Part shown: positions 1-5,884 of the stretch, one piece after another
Numbering within the stretch: position 1 is the first letter of the stretch
How the letters are laid out: every line of letters begins with the position of its first letter
Assembly: GCA_938008165.1 (NCBI GenBank)
Contig: CALLLP010000028.1
Span: 1-37,943, forward strand
Direction: 5' to 3'
DNA length: 37,943 nt
Origin: an uncultured Neomegalonema sp.
GTDB lineage: Bacteria; Pseudomonadota; Alphaproteobacteria; Rhodobacterales; Rhodobacteraceae
Notes under the pieces: generated by a model
What the model was told of the DNA's origin: nothing
Database searches by the model: none
The model's input: the letters and a program-made list of their open reading frames with translations, nothing else
Position numbers and translations under genes: made by a program

Positions 1-70
1 GGCGAACCTTATCGCCTGTCGTGGGGCCATACATATCGGCATAGGCGGGGCGCGGGATGGTGGTGGGCAT
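1..70 (-). CDS. ureC: Urease subunit alpha, N-terminal fragment (cut by window edge)
   Basis: Reading leftwards from an ATG at 70 gives 23 residues beginning [20 protein letters not shown] and continuing KVR, the highly conserved opening of the catalytic urease alpha subunit. The nickel ligands and the carbamylated lysine lie beyond the window. Urease hydrolyses urea to ammonia and carbamate in the cytoplasm. The gene follows ureD, ureA and ureB in the same direction, but 415 bp separate it from ureB, where an overlap or very short gap is usual. The start codon overlaps the TAA of a doubtful upstream ORF (TAATG). Identity is secure despite the short fragment. Confidence 0.93.
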   Translation of the reverse strand, partial: MPTTIPRPAYADMYGPTTGDKVR

Positions 71-489
71 TAGTACGCTCCAAAATGAAAGTCACGAAAC
101 TGTGATTCATTGGCGCAGACGTTGGCGCGAAGAAATCGAGAGAGTTTTTCATTAGAAGTAATAGCTAGATAGAATAATACGAGCGCTGCGTTTGAAACGC
201 AGCGCTCGATATATTTTAACTTAAAGAAATCAAAAGCATCATGGATAAGATCCCTCGCACGGTTTTTACGCGAGGTTTGAAATGAGTTCTTTTCCGCTTT
301 GGCTGAACGCTTTCGGTCTTTTGATCTGCCTGATCGCCGCTCTTTTGAGCATCTACTATGGTCAGTAGATCTAAGCACCCGAGTCGTGCGCAGCACGACC
401 ACGCGCCCGCCCGCCCCACGGCGGGTGCGTTCGCACCCACCCGGTCGGGCGCTTGAGCTTGGCGGCAATGCTGTCACGGGCTTCATCAT
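70..489 (-). CDS. Doubtful 139-codon ORF filling the ureB-ureC gap
   Basis: This frame starts with an ATG overlapping the ureB stop (ATGA) and ends with a TAA overlapping the ureC start (TAATG), the geometry of a translationally coupled operon gene. Against it, the product is extremely basic and Arg/Ser-rich in its first half, uses codons rare in neighbouring genes (AGA, TCA, CGA, TTA, CTA), contains several perfect hairpins, and is antisense to a hydrophobic small ORF at 282-368, which by itself would create the charged stretch. I recognise no family. It may be real, a decayed gene, or a shadow that ribosomes cross to reach ureC. Confidence 0.25.
   Translation of the reverse strand: MMKPVTALPPSSSARPGGCERTRRGAGGRVVVLRTTRVLRSTDHSRCSKERRSGRSKDRKRSAKAEKNSFQTSRKNRARDLIHDAFDFFKLKYIERCVSNAALVLFYLAITSNEKLSRFLRANVCANESQFRDFHFGAY
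180..208. repeat. 29-bp perfect palindrome, hairpin-forming
   Basis: Two 14-base arms (CGAGCGCTGCGTTT and its exact complement) flank a single G at 194. As RNA this folds to a long, GC-rich stem with a few-base loop on either strand. On the plus strand it is followed by GATATATTTT; on the minus strand by GTATTATTCT. It lies 110 bp upstream of ureC in the direction of urease transcription and about 75 bp upstream of the small ORF at 282. It could be a terminator, an attenuator or RNA-processing site in the urease transcript, or a protein-binding site. Neither flank is a classic T run, so terminator function is uncertain. Confidence 0.6.
253..275 (+). promoter_or_regulatory. Hairpin that would sequester the ribosome-binding site of the 28-codon ORF
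   Basis: CCTCGC at 253-258 is exactly complementary to GCGAGG at 270-275, with an 11-base loop rich in T. The 3' arm contains the Shine-Dalgarno GAGG (272-275), 6 bases before the ATG at 282. The folded RNA would hide the ribosome site. Regulation by this fold is inferred, not shown. Confidence 0.45.
282..368 (+). CDS. 28-residue hydrophobic peptide, antisense within the urease operon
   Basis: ATG at 282 to TAG at 368 encodes a 28-residue peptide that begins [14 protein letters not shown] and ends SIYYGQ; residues 5-25 form one predicted membrane segment. GAGG lies 6 bases upstream, an ideal spacing, inside a possible hairpin. It runs opposite to the urease genes, so the urease transcript would be antisense to it. 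Length, hydrophobicity, a buried ribosome site and flanking strong hairpins resemble type I toxin loci (TisB, Ibs, DinQ class) as well as harmless small membrane subunits. I know no homologue. Very short ORFs arise by chance, so confidence is moderate. Confidence 0.4.
   Translation: MSSFPLWLNAFGLLICLIAALLSIYYGQ
383..438. repeat. Cluster of three GC-rich hairpins between ureB and the small ORF
   Basis: Three inverted repeats follow one another: GTCGTGC/GCACGAC (383-389 and 393-399, 3-base loop), CCCGCC/GGCGGG (410-415 and 420-425, 4-base loop) and GGGTGCG/CGCACCC (423-429 and 432-438). The last two share bases 423-425 and therefore compete. The cluster begins 15 bases after the small ORF stop and ends about 50 bases from the ureB stop. 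It may end the small transcript or protect the ureB 3' end; no T run follows on either strand. Confidence 0.5.
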
Positions 490-791
490 ACCACCCCCAT
501 CACATCCCCATTGAACCCCACCACTCGCCGCGCGCCGCCGAAGGGCACCAGCGTCACCTCGCGTGATTGCCCCGGCTCGAAGCGGACGGCGGTTCCGGCG
601 GCGATGTCGAGGCGCATTCCTCGGGCTGCCGCGCGGTCGAAATCGAGGCCGCTATTCGTCTCGGCAAAATGGTAATGGCTGCCCACCTTCACCGGGCGGT
701 CGCCGGTATTGGCGACGGTCAGGGTCACGCGCTCGGCCCCCTCGTTCAGCACGATCTCGCCTGCGGCGGGGATGATTTCTCCGGGGATCAT
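486..791 (-). CDS. ureB: Urease subunit beta
   Basis: The 101-residue product has the standard UreB length and signature: [13 protein letters not shown] at the start, [11 protein letters not shown] near residues 37-47, [17 protein letters not shown] near 58-74, and [12 protein letters not shown] near the end. UreB is a small structural subunit of the (alpha beta gamma)3 urease. The start codon overlaps the stop of the AT-rich upstream gene (ATGA at 791-788), so its translation is probably coupled to that gene rather than directly to ureA. The 3' end is followed by 415 bp before ureC. Confidence 0.96.
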   Translation of the reverse strand: MIPGEIIPAAGEIVLNEGAERVTLTVANTGDRPVKVGSHYHFAETNSGLDFDRAAARGMRLDIAAGTAVRFEPGQSREVTLVPFGGARRVVGFNGDVMGVV

Positions 792-1177
792 TTTGACTCC
801 CCAAATGTATTAGTATTCAAGGCGGCTTTAAATGAACGTATTAATTCAAATATCTCAATATTAAATACATCAGGCCTATCACTTTTCAAAACAACTTCAT
901 ATTCATGATTATTTCTAGGGAATTTCATTTTTTTATAATGTATAATTCTTCCGCAAATAATATACAAATTTTCTTCAACATTATTAATATTAATATTATT
1001 TAGATCATCTATATAATGATGTTCGCTTAGCTTCCTCAACCACAAAGAAAGATTAGTAATATTAATATCCATAGCTATAATCTCTTCTTTACTTGGACTT
1101 TCAATTTCCGCACACACCTCTATTTCTCTCAAGAGGTTGAAGGAAAATTTTACATACTCTTTTGGAAAATTTTCCAT
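788..1177 (-). CDS. AT-rich gene of unknown function inserted between ureA and ureB
   Basis: This 129-residue ORF starts two bases after the ureA stop and ends in an ATGA overlap with ureB, so it is built into the operon. Its DNA is about 30% GC by eye, against more than 60% in neighbours, and the product is rich in Asn, Ile, Lys and Glu (for example [11 protein letters not shown] near residue 60). No signal peptide, membrane segment or cysteine cluster is visible; it looks like a small soluble acidic protein with helical segments at both ends. I do not recognise the family. Composition suggests horizontal transfer, while the exact overlaps suggest it is translated. Urease assembly helper, regulator or passenger are all possible. 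Confidence 0.75.
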   Translation of the reverse strand: MENFPKEYVKFSFNLLREIEVCAEIESPSKEEIIAMDINITNLSLWLRKLSEHHYIDDLNNININNVEENLYIICGRIIHYKKMKFPRNNHEYEVVLKSDRPDVFNIEIFELIRSFKAALNTNTFGESK

Positions 1178-1179
1178 AT

Positions 1180-1482
1180 CTATCTTACCGGCTCATGCAC
1201 AGTCACCAGCTTGGTGCCATCGGGAAAGGTCGCCTCGACCTGCACGTCATGGATCATCTCCGCGACGCCCTCCATCACCTGCTCGCGGGTGATGACATGG
1301 GCGCCCGCTTCCATCAGATCGGCCACGGATCGCCCGTCCCGTGCGCCCTCGACCACGAAATCGGTGATGAGGGCGACGGCTTCGGGATGGTTCAGCACCA
1401 CGCCGCGCTCCAGCCGTCGCCGGGCGACATTGGCGGCCATGCTGACGAGCAGCTTGTCTTTTTCTCGGGGGGTCAGGATCAT
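1180..1482 (-). CDS. ureA: Urease subunit gamma
   Basis: The 100-residue product has the usual UreA length. It opens [20 protein letters not shown], continues [20 protein letters not shown], and ends [15 protein letters not shown], all diagnostic of the urease gamma subunit. It begins 7 bp after the ureD stop and is followed 2 bp later by the AT-rich ORF that separates it from ureB. UreA forms the urease trimer interface with UreB and UreC in the cytoplasm. Confidence 0.97.
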   Translation of the reverse strand: MILTPREKDKLLVSMAANVARRRLERGVVLNHPEAVALITDFVVEGARDGRSVADLMEAGAHVITREQVMEGVAEMIHDVQVEATFPDGTKLVTVHEPVR

Positions 1483-1489
1483 AGGGGCC

Positions 1490-2320
1490 TCATGTGAACC
1501 AGACGCGGGGAAGGGGACCGGGACGCAGCAATGCGACGGTACGGATCAGGGCTGTCCGCAGCGCTCCGCCATTCTGGGCCACGAATCGCGCGGCAAGCAA
1601 GCCATTCCATGCACTCGCCCCGCCATCGCGCCCAAGCGTCGCACGTACCGCGTCGAGGCGGTCTTCGGCATCGGGGGCGATATAGACGAGCGAGGCGCAG
1701 GCGATGGCCCCGCCAAGGGTGGCGCGCTCCTGCGTGAGCGCCGTGATCGCGCCATCGAGGCGCAGGGCATCGGCATAGGTCAGCCGCCCGCCCCGGCGCA
1801 CCCGCCATCGATCGCTGAGAAAGCCCCGTGCGACCGTCTCGCCCATTGCGGCGCGGCCCAGAACGAGCGGTTCGATGGCCAGCAGTGTCGCATCATTGGC
1901 CATGTCCACGGTCAAATTCCGGCTCAGGCGCGCCCTGTCGAACAGGATCGTTTCCTGCGGCAACCAGTCGAGCCGCGCCCCTGCGCCGAGGGTCAGCGTG
2001 GTATCGACCCGTCCATCCTCCTGCCCCGTGGAGCGATAAATCCGTTCCGCCGTCTGGGTGGTGACGGTGACGCGGGTATCGGGGGCGGCGATGATCTGGT
2101 TTTCGAACAGATCGCCCCCCGCCACGCCCCCGGCGGTGTTGAGCAGCACGATCTCAAACCCCTCGCCCCGTGGGATACGCGCCTTGGCCGAGCCGCGCTG
2201 ATAGAGCCGGTCGAGCACCGTTGCCGCGCCCCGGCGCTTTGCCGTGACGCCCACGGCTCCGCGCGCCCGTTGCAGGGCGGGGAGGGCGAATTCAGCCGTC
2301 GGTTCAGCGATTGGGGTCAT
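1490..2320 (-). CDS. ureD: Urease accessory protein UreD
   Basis: The 276-residue product matches the UreD/UreH family, with [12 protein letters not shown] near residues 59-70, [11 protein letters not shown] near 87-97, and [14 protein letters not shown] near 117-130. UreD binds apo-urease and, with UreF and UreG, delivers nickel and carbon dioxide to the active site. It is the first gene of this operon, 7 bp before ureA; ureE, ureF and ureG would be expected beyond ureC, outside the window. The upstream 199-bp space is shared with a divergent gene and should hold the operon promoter. Confidence 0.95.
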   Translation of the reverse strand: MTPIAEPTAEFALPALQRARGAVGVTAKRRGAATVLDRLYQRGSAKARIPRGEGFEIVLLNTAGGVAGGDLFENQIIAAPDTRVTVTTQTAERIYRSTGQEDGRVDTTLTLGAGARLDWLPQETILFDRARLSRNLTVDMANDATLLAIEPLVLGRAAMGETVARGFLSDRWRVRRGGRLTYADALRLDGAITALTQERATLGGAIACASLVYIAPDAEDRLDAVRATLGRDGGASAWNGLLAARFVAQNGGALRTALIRTVALLRPGPLPRVWFT

Positions 2321-2519
2321 GGTGCAATCATATCGGGGTGTCCTGCTTTCGCTGGCAAGCGTGCCACGTCAGCGCAGGGACGGGCAAGCCGCGTTCGCCA
2401 GAACCGCCCCTCTCTTGCCCGATCGTTTCCAGCGGCAACAAAAACGGCGACAGGACGCCCCTTGCCATTGCCTTCCTCCGTCGCATACACCCATTTGAAT
2501 AATCACAGAGCGAGGCAGT
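2321..2519. promoter_or_regulatory. Divergent ureD / hbd intergenic region
   Basis: These 199 bp separate ureD (leftwards) from the dehydrogenase gene (rightwards) and must carry both promoters. A perfect inverted repeat TGGCA-N4-TGCCA lies at 2353-2366, about 35 bp upstream of ureD, and may be an operator. GAGG at 2512-2515 serves the dehydrogenase ATG at 2520. No convincing -35/-10 pair, NtrC site or sigma-54 promoter was found. Confidence 0.4.
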
Positions 2520-3410
2520 ATGAGCACTCCGGTCGAAGGGATCGAAACGGTCGGCATCGTGGGCGCGGGCCAGATGGGCAACGGCATCGCGCATGTCTTC
2601 GCCGTCGCAGGCTATGACGTCGTGATCAGCGATCTTGAACAGGACCGGGTCGATGCCGCGCTGGAGGTGATCGAAGGGAACCTGCAACGACAGGTAAACC
2701 GCGATCTGCTGGGCGCGGAGGAAAGCGTCGCCGCCATGGCCCGGATCAAGGGCACCACGTCCATGACCGATTTCGGCACCTGCGATCTCGTCATCGAGGC
2801 GGCGGCTGAAATCGAATCGCTGAAGAAGGATATCTTCCGGCAATTGGTCGAGGTCGTGCCGCAGCGGGCGATTCTCGCCTCGAACACCTCCTCCATCTCC
2901 ATTACGCGGCTGGCCACGGTCACCGACCGCCCAGAGCGATTCATGGGCATCCATTTCATGAATCCCGTGCCGGTGATGAAGCTGGTCGAGTTGATCCGGG
3001 GGATCGCGACGGATGAGCAGACCTTCGACACCATGCGCGCCGTCGTCGCCTCGCTGAACAAGGAAGCCGCGATTGCCGAGGATTTCCCGGCCTTTATCGT
3101 CAACCGCGTTCTGGTGCCGATGATCAATGAGGCGGTGTATACGCTCTATGAAGGCGTCGGGACGGTGGAGAGCATCGACAAGGCGATGAAGCTGGGCACC
3201 AATCACCCGATGGGACCGCTGGAACTGGCTGATTTTATCGGTCTCGATACCTGTCTGGCCATCATGAACGTGCTGCATGACGGTCTCGCCGATACGAAAT
3301 ACCGCCCCTGCCCGCTATTGGTGAAATATGTCGAAGCGGGCTGGCTGGGCCGCAAGACGGATCGGGGATTCTACGATTACCGGGGCGAGACCCCGGTGCC
3401 GACGCGCTGA
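2520..3410 (+). CDS. hbd: 3-hydroxybutyryl-CoA dehydrogenase
   Basis: The 296-residue protein is a standard-length short-form 3-hydroxyacyl-CoA dehydrogenase. The NAD-binding GIVGAGQMGNGIA is at residues 12-24, the catalytic His is H145 in MGIHFMNPV, E157 is its likely partner, and the C-terminal domain carries DFPAFIVNRV (188-197) and KTDRGFYDY (279-287). It oxidises 3-hydroxybutyryl-CoA to acetoacetyl-CoA with NAD in butyrate, polyhydroxybutyrate or fatty-acid metabolism. In many Rhodobacterales, as I recall, this gene follows etfBA; here its upstream neighbour is ureD, transcribed away, so the context is rearranged. Confidence 0.93.
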   Translation: MSTPVEGIETVGIVGAGQMGNGIAHVFAVAGYDVVISDLEQDRVDAALEVIEGNLQRQVNRDLLGAEESVAAMARIKGTTSMTDFGTCDLVIEAAAEIESLKKDIFRQLVEVVPQRAILASNTSSISITRLATVTDRPERFMGIHFMNPVPVMKLVELIRGIATDEQTFDTMRAVVASLNKEAAIAEDFPAFIVNRVLVPMINEAVYTLYEGVGTVESIDKAMKLGTNHPMGPLELADFIGLDTCLAIMNVLHDGLADTKYRPCPLLVKYVEAGWLGRKTDRGFYDYRGETPVPTR

Positions 3411-3458
3411 CCGCCGAGACCCGGCTCAGGTCCGGGGCCGGTCAGGCACGGCGGTTTT
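3411..3458 (+). terminator. Probable terminator between convergent genes
   Basis: CCGCCG at 3411-3416, immediately after the dehydrogenase stop, pairs with CGGCGG at 3449-3454, with further GC pairing inside the loop, and is followed by TTTT at 3455-3458. The opposing DUF6165 gene ends within the T run, so the stem may stop transcripts from both sides. Confidence 0.5.
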
Positions 3459-3846
3459 ACTCATAGCTCTTGTGCTCCGACAGGGCCGATCCGGTCAGGG
3501 CTTCGATCCGGGTCTTGATGCGGGCGCGTTCGTCGTTGGTTTTATAGACGGTGCGGGCCTTGGCGATGAAATCCGGCCCGAAATCGCCTTTGCGCTCCAT
3601 CGCCCGCAGCGCGTTTTCCACATCCCAGAGCATACGGTTGATCGCGGCGATGTCGCGCGTCAGGGCATCGAGATGCGGGCAGGGATCGAGGGCTGCGTCC
3701 CGGCGCGCGGTCAGCAGGGCGTGTTCACGGCGGATATGGGGGCGTTTTGCCTCATCCGTGATCTTTTCCAGCTTGATCTCCAGAATCGTGATCCGGTCGA
3801 TCAGATCGCCCACCGAGACCGGCACTTCCACCAGTAATCCGCTCAC
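3457..3846 (-). CDS. DUF6165 family protein
   Basis: I place the start at a GTG (3846-3844) that overlaps the stop of the upstream TPR gene in a GTGA; a longer reading frame exists but would run about 120 bases into that gene. The 129-residue product opens VSGLLVEVPVSVGDLIDRIT and is helical and charged, with IAAINRMLWDVENALR near residues 69-84 and KTNDERARIKTRIE near 104-117, as in DUF6165 proteins. Function is unknown. Tight coupling to a TPR-glycosyltransferase-like gene suggests a partner role. Confidence 0.82.
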   Translation of the reverse strand: MSGLLVEVPVSVGDLIDRITILEIKLEKITDEAKRPHIRREHALLTARRDAALDPCPHLDALTRDIAAINRMLWDVENALRAMERKGDFGPDFIAKARTVYKTNDERARIKTRIEALTGSALSEHKSYE

Positions 3847-5198
3847 AGGACCATCGCCTCCAGATCGGCGCGGATGGTGGCGAAGGGACCGGACCAGTCG
3901 CCCGCCGTGCTTTGCCGGATCAGGCGCATGGATTTGTACCAGTAGGTTGCCTCGCCATACGGTCCCCAATACCAGAAGCCGGGCCGTGCCAGCACAACCC
4001 AGACCGGCACGCCCAAGCTACCGGCGACATGGGCCAGCGCCGTATCCACCGTGATCACCAGATCCATCTGTGCGCAGAGGGCGGCGGCATCGGCGAGGTC
4101 GCGATCCGTGGCGGCGGTGTTGAGGATCAGGCCCTCCGCCCCCAGCGCCGCGATATCCGCTTCACGCTCGCCCTTGCACATCCCGAAAAGCTGAACCCCC
4201 GGCACTTTGGCCAGATCGAGAAAATGCTTCAGGTCGGTCGCCTTTCGCCGGGCCTGTACGAAGCTGGGGCTACCCGCCCAGCAGATGCCCACCTTGACCA
4301 TCGAGCGATAGGGGGCGGTCAGGCGCGCCGCCCGTGCCTGCGCATCCTGAGGGATCGACAGGCGGGCAGGGGGCGGACAGGTTTCGGGCGTCAGGCCAAA
4401 AATCCCCATCAGGTCCATCGCGGGGATATGGGCATCCTCCAGCCCTTCTTCCGGCGGATCGTTCTTGTCAAAGACCCGGTCGATATAGGGCACATCGCCA
4501 AAGAGCCGCCGGGTCGGCCTGCGCGATGTCAGCCAGATTTCCTTCCAATGCGACCGAAGGGCGGGCATGAAGCGCGACACCAGCACCAGATCGCCCAGAC
4601 CCTGCTCGCAGAGGATCAGCAAGCGCCGACCTGTCGCCTGTCCGCCGGTCCAGCGCGGGGATGTCCGGGTCGGCTTGCTGCGGGGCGAGTATCGGAATCG
4701 CTGGCGATAATCCTTCAGCCCCTTGTCGAATGCGCCCGTCATGAAATGCGAGGTCGCGCGCAGGATCGGCAGATCGGGGTCATCGGGGGTTTCGGCCATG
4801 GCCCGGTCGAAGGCGGCGAGGGAGGCGCGCCAATGCTCCATCCCCTGAAGATCGCGGGCAACTGTGCCCGGCGGGCCGATGGCCTGACCCGCCCTCTCGA
4901 TCAGGGCGATGGTCTGTGCCTCGGCATAGCGGCCATTCTCGCGCAGGGCATTGCCCAGATTGGCGATGGCGGTGATGTTTCCCGGCCCGTGGTGCAGCGC
5001 CCGGCGGTGACAGATCATCGCCGTTTCCAGTTGACCCATCGAGCGAAGGGCCGCGCCCAGATTGGTCCATAGCAGCGCATTGTCCGGCGTGGCGCGCAAC
5101 AGGGCGCGATAGGCGTTTGCGGCCTTTTCGTGCTGTCCCTCGCGGTGCCATGTGACGGCCTGCTTGAGCGAGGGGCGGTGCTTGGCGGCGTCGGTCAT
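3843..5198 (-). CDS. TPR protein with C-terminal glycosyltransferase-9-like domain
   Basis: The 451-residue protein starts with tetratricopeptide-like helical repeats (about residues 10-145; NALLWTNLGAALRSMGQLE is a clear unit). The rest (about 190-451) resembles the heptosyltransferase/O-GlcNAc-transferase-like fold: RRLLILCEQGLGDLVLVSRF is the nucleotide-sugar domain entry, VGICWAGSPSF starts the second half, and ITVDTALAHVAGSLGVPVW is the typical donor-site motif. There is no signal peptide. Such proteins are usually proposed to glycosylate proteins or surface glycans, but activity here is inferred. It is cotranscribed with the DUF6165 gene through a GTGA overlap. Confidence 0.8.
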   Translation of the reverse strand: MTDAAKHRPSLKQAVTWHREGQHEKAANAYRALLRATPDNALLWTNLGAALRSMGQLETAMICHRRALHHGPGNITAIANLGNALRENGRYAEAQTIALIERAGQAIGPPGTVARDLQGMEHWRASLAAFDRAMAETPDDPDLPILRATSHFMTGAFDKGLKDYRQRFRYSPRSKPTRTSPRWTGGQATGRRLLILCEQGLGDLVLVSRFMPALRSHWKEIWLTSRRPTRRLFGDVPYIDRVFDKNDPPEEGLEDAHIPAMDLMGIFGLTPETCPPPARLSIPQDAQARAARLTAPYRSMVKVGICWAGSPSFVQARRKATDLKHFLDLAKVPGVQLFGMCKGEREADIAALGAEGLILNTAATDRDLADAAALCAQMDLVITVDTALAHVAGSLGVPVWVVLARPGFWYWGPYGEATYWYKSMRLIRQSTAGDWSGPFATIRADLEAMVL

Positions 5199-5255
5199 GA
5201 TGCGCTGTCCGGGTTTTGCTTCGTTAACCCTTATAGCAAGCTGTGCCGAAGTTGA

Positions 5256-5303
5256 GGCAGGTTTCGTTGCCCCTTATCGGCGATTTTACCGTGAAGACCT
5301 GCC
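5256..5303. repeat. Inverted repeat upstream of the TPR gene
   Basis: GGCAGGT (5256-5262) and ACCTGCC (5297-5303) form a 7-bp inverted repeat 34 bases apart in the 112-bp gap between usg and the TPR gene, both transcribed leftwards. It could be a weak terminator for usg or an operator for the TPR gene. The arms are short, so chance pairing cannot be excluded. Confidence 0.25.
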
Positions 5304-5310
5304 GATCACG

Positions 5311-5580
5311 CTAATGGATCAGAAACTCGCCATTGACCGCGCGCCATTCGCCCGGTGCGATCAGTTGGCGATGGGCATAGGTCACCGAATGCAGCGGCCC
5401 ATCCAATTCGCGCTGCCAGAAATCGAGGAATTTCTTCAATCGGGGGAATTCGGGGGCGGTATCGTATTCCTGCCATGTGAAGCTTTGCAGGATCGTCTGG
5501 AAATCGGGCATCCGGTAGAGAATCTGCGCTGTGGTCAGCCCCTGCCCGGCCAGCATCCGTTCGGTTTCGGTCATCGCCAT
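5311..5580 (-). CDS. usg: Usg family protein
   Basis: The product closely follows the Usg family first described near the Caulobacter trp genes: LTTAQILYRMPDFQ, SFTWQEYDTAPEFPRLKKFL, WQRELDGPLHSVTYAHRQLI and a closing AVNGEFLIH. I start it at the ATG at 5580-5578 (89 residues), where GAAGGA lies 9 bases upstream; an ATG two codons later is possible, and the longer frame from 5640 has an atypical N-terminus. Biochemical function is unknown. It stands alone, divergent from htrA. Confidence 0.88.
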   Translation of the reverse strand: MAMTETERMLAGQGLTTAQILYRMPDFQTILQSFTWQEYDTAPEFPRLKKFLDFWQRELDGPLHSVTYAHRQLIAPGEWRAVNGEFLIH

Positions 5581-5884
5581 GTGCTCGTGTCCTTCTCGCA
5601 AGAGGAAATCAAGTCTGAATCGATGACTGTTATTGAGCAACAGAAAAACTGAATAAAATGCAAATAGAACAATATATTAGCACTGTAATGAGGGGAGTGC
5701 TGCCAATCTTGGCGGCGGCATCGACTGCCGTGTCCGTCGACCCCTTGTACTCGCGGGGGCGCTGAATATTTGATAAGGGAAAGCGAATTGTGACGCGGGG
5801 GGACGGTTTCGTCCCAAACTCCGTCCTGAAATCGCCGCGATCTGTCGCCAGATGAGAAGTGCATACAACTGGAGGTTCATCACT
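5581..5884. promoter_or_regulatory. Divergent usg / htrA intergenic region
   Basis: This 304-bp space holds the promoters of both neighbours. Bases 5630-5690 are AT-rich. A hairpin GGGACG/CGTCCC (5800-5805 and 5810-5815, 4-base loop) lies in the probable htrA leader, and GGAGG at 5871-5875 is the htrA ribosome site, 9 bases before the ATG. A 35-codon ORF at 5658-5765 has no ribosome site and was not called. No stress sigma-factor promoter could be assigned by eye. Confidence 0.4.

Noticed and set aside
2353..2369. Sigma-54-like TGGCACGCTTGCC on the minus strand upstream of ureD
   Set aside because: GG and GC elements are 7 bases apart instead of 10, so it cannot be a standard -24/-12 promoter.
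1211..2617. Long plus-strand ORF (468 codons) opposite ureA and ureD
   Set aside because: It is the antisense of two certain urease genes; the product is Arg/Pro/Ala-rich with no family motif.
5658..5765. 35-codon ORF in the htrA upstream region
   Set aside because: No ribosome-binding site and no typical codon pattern.
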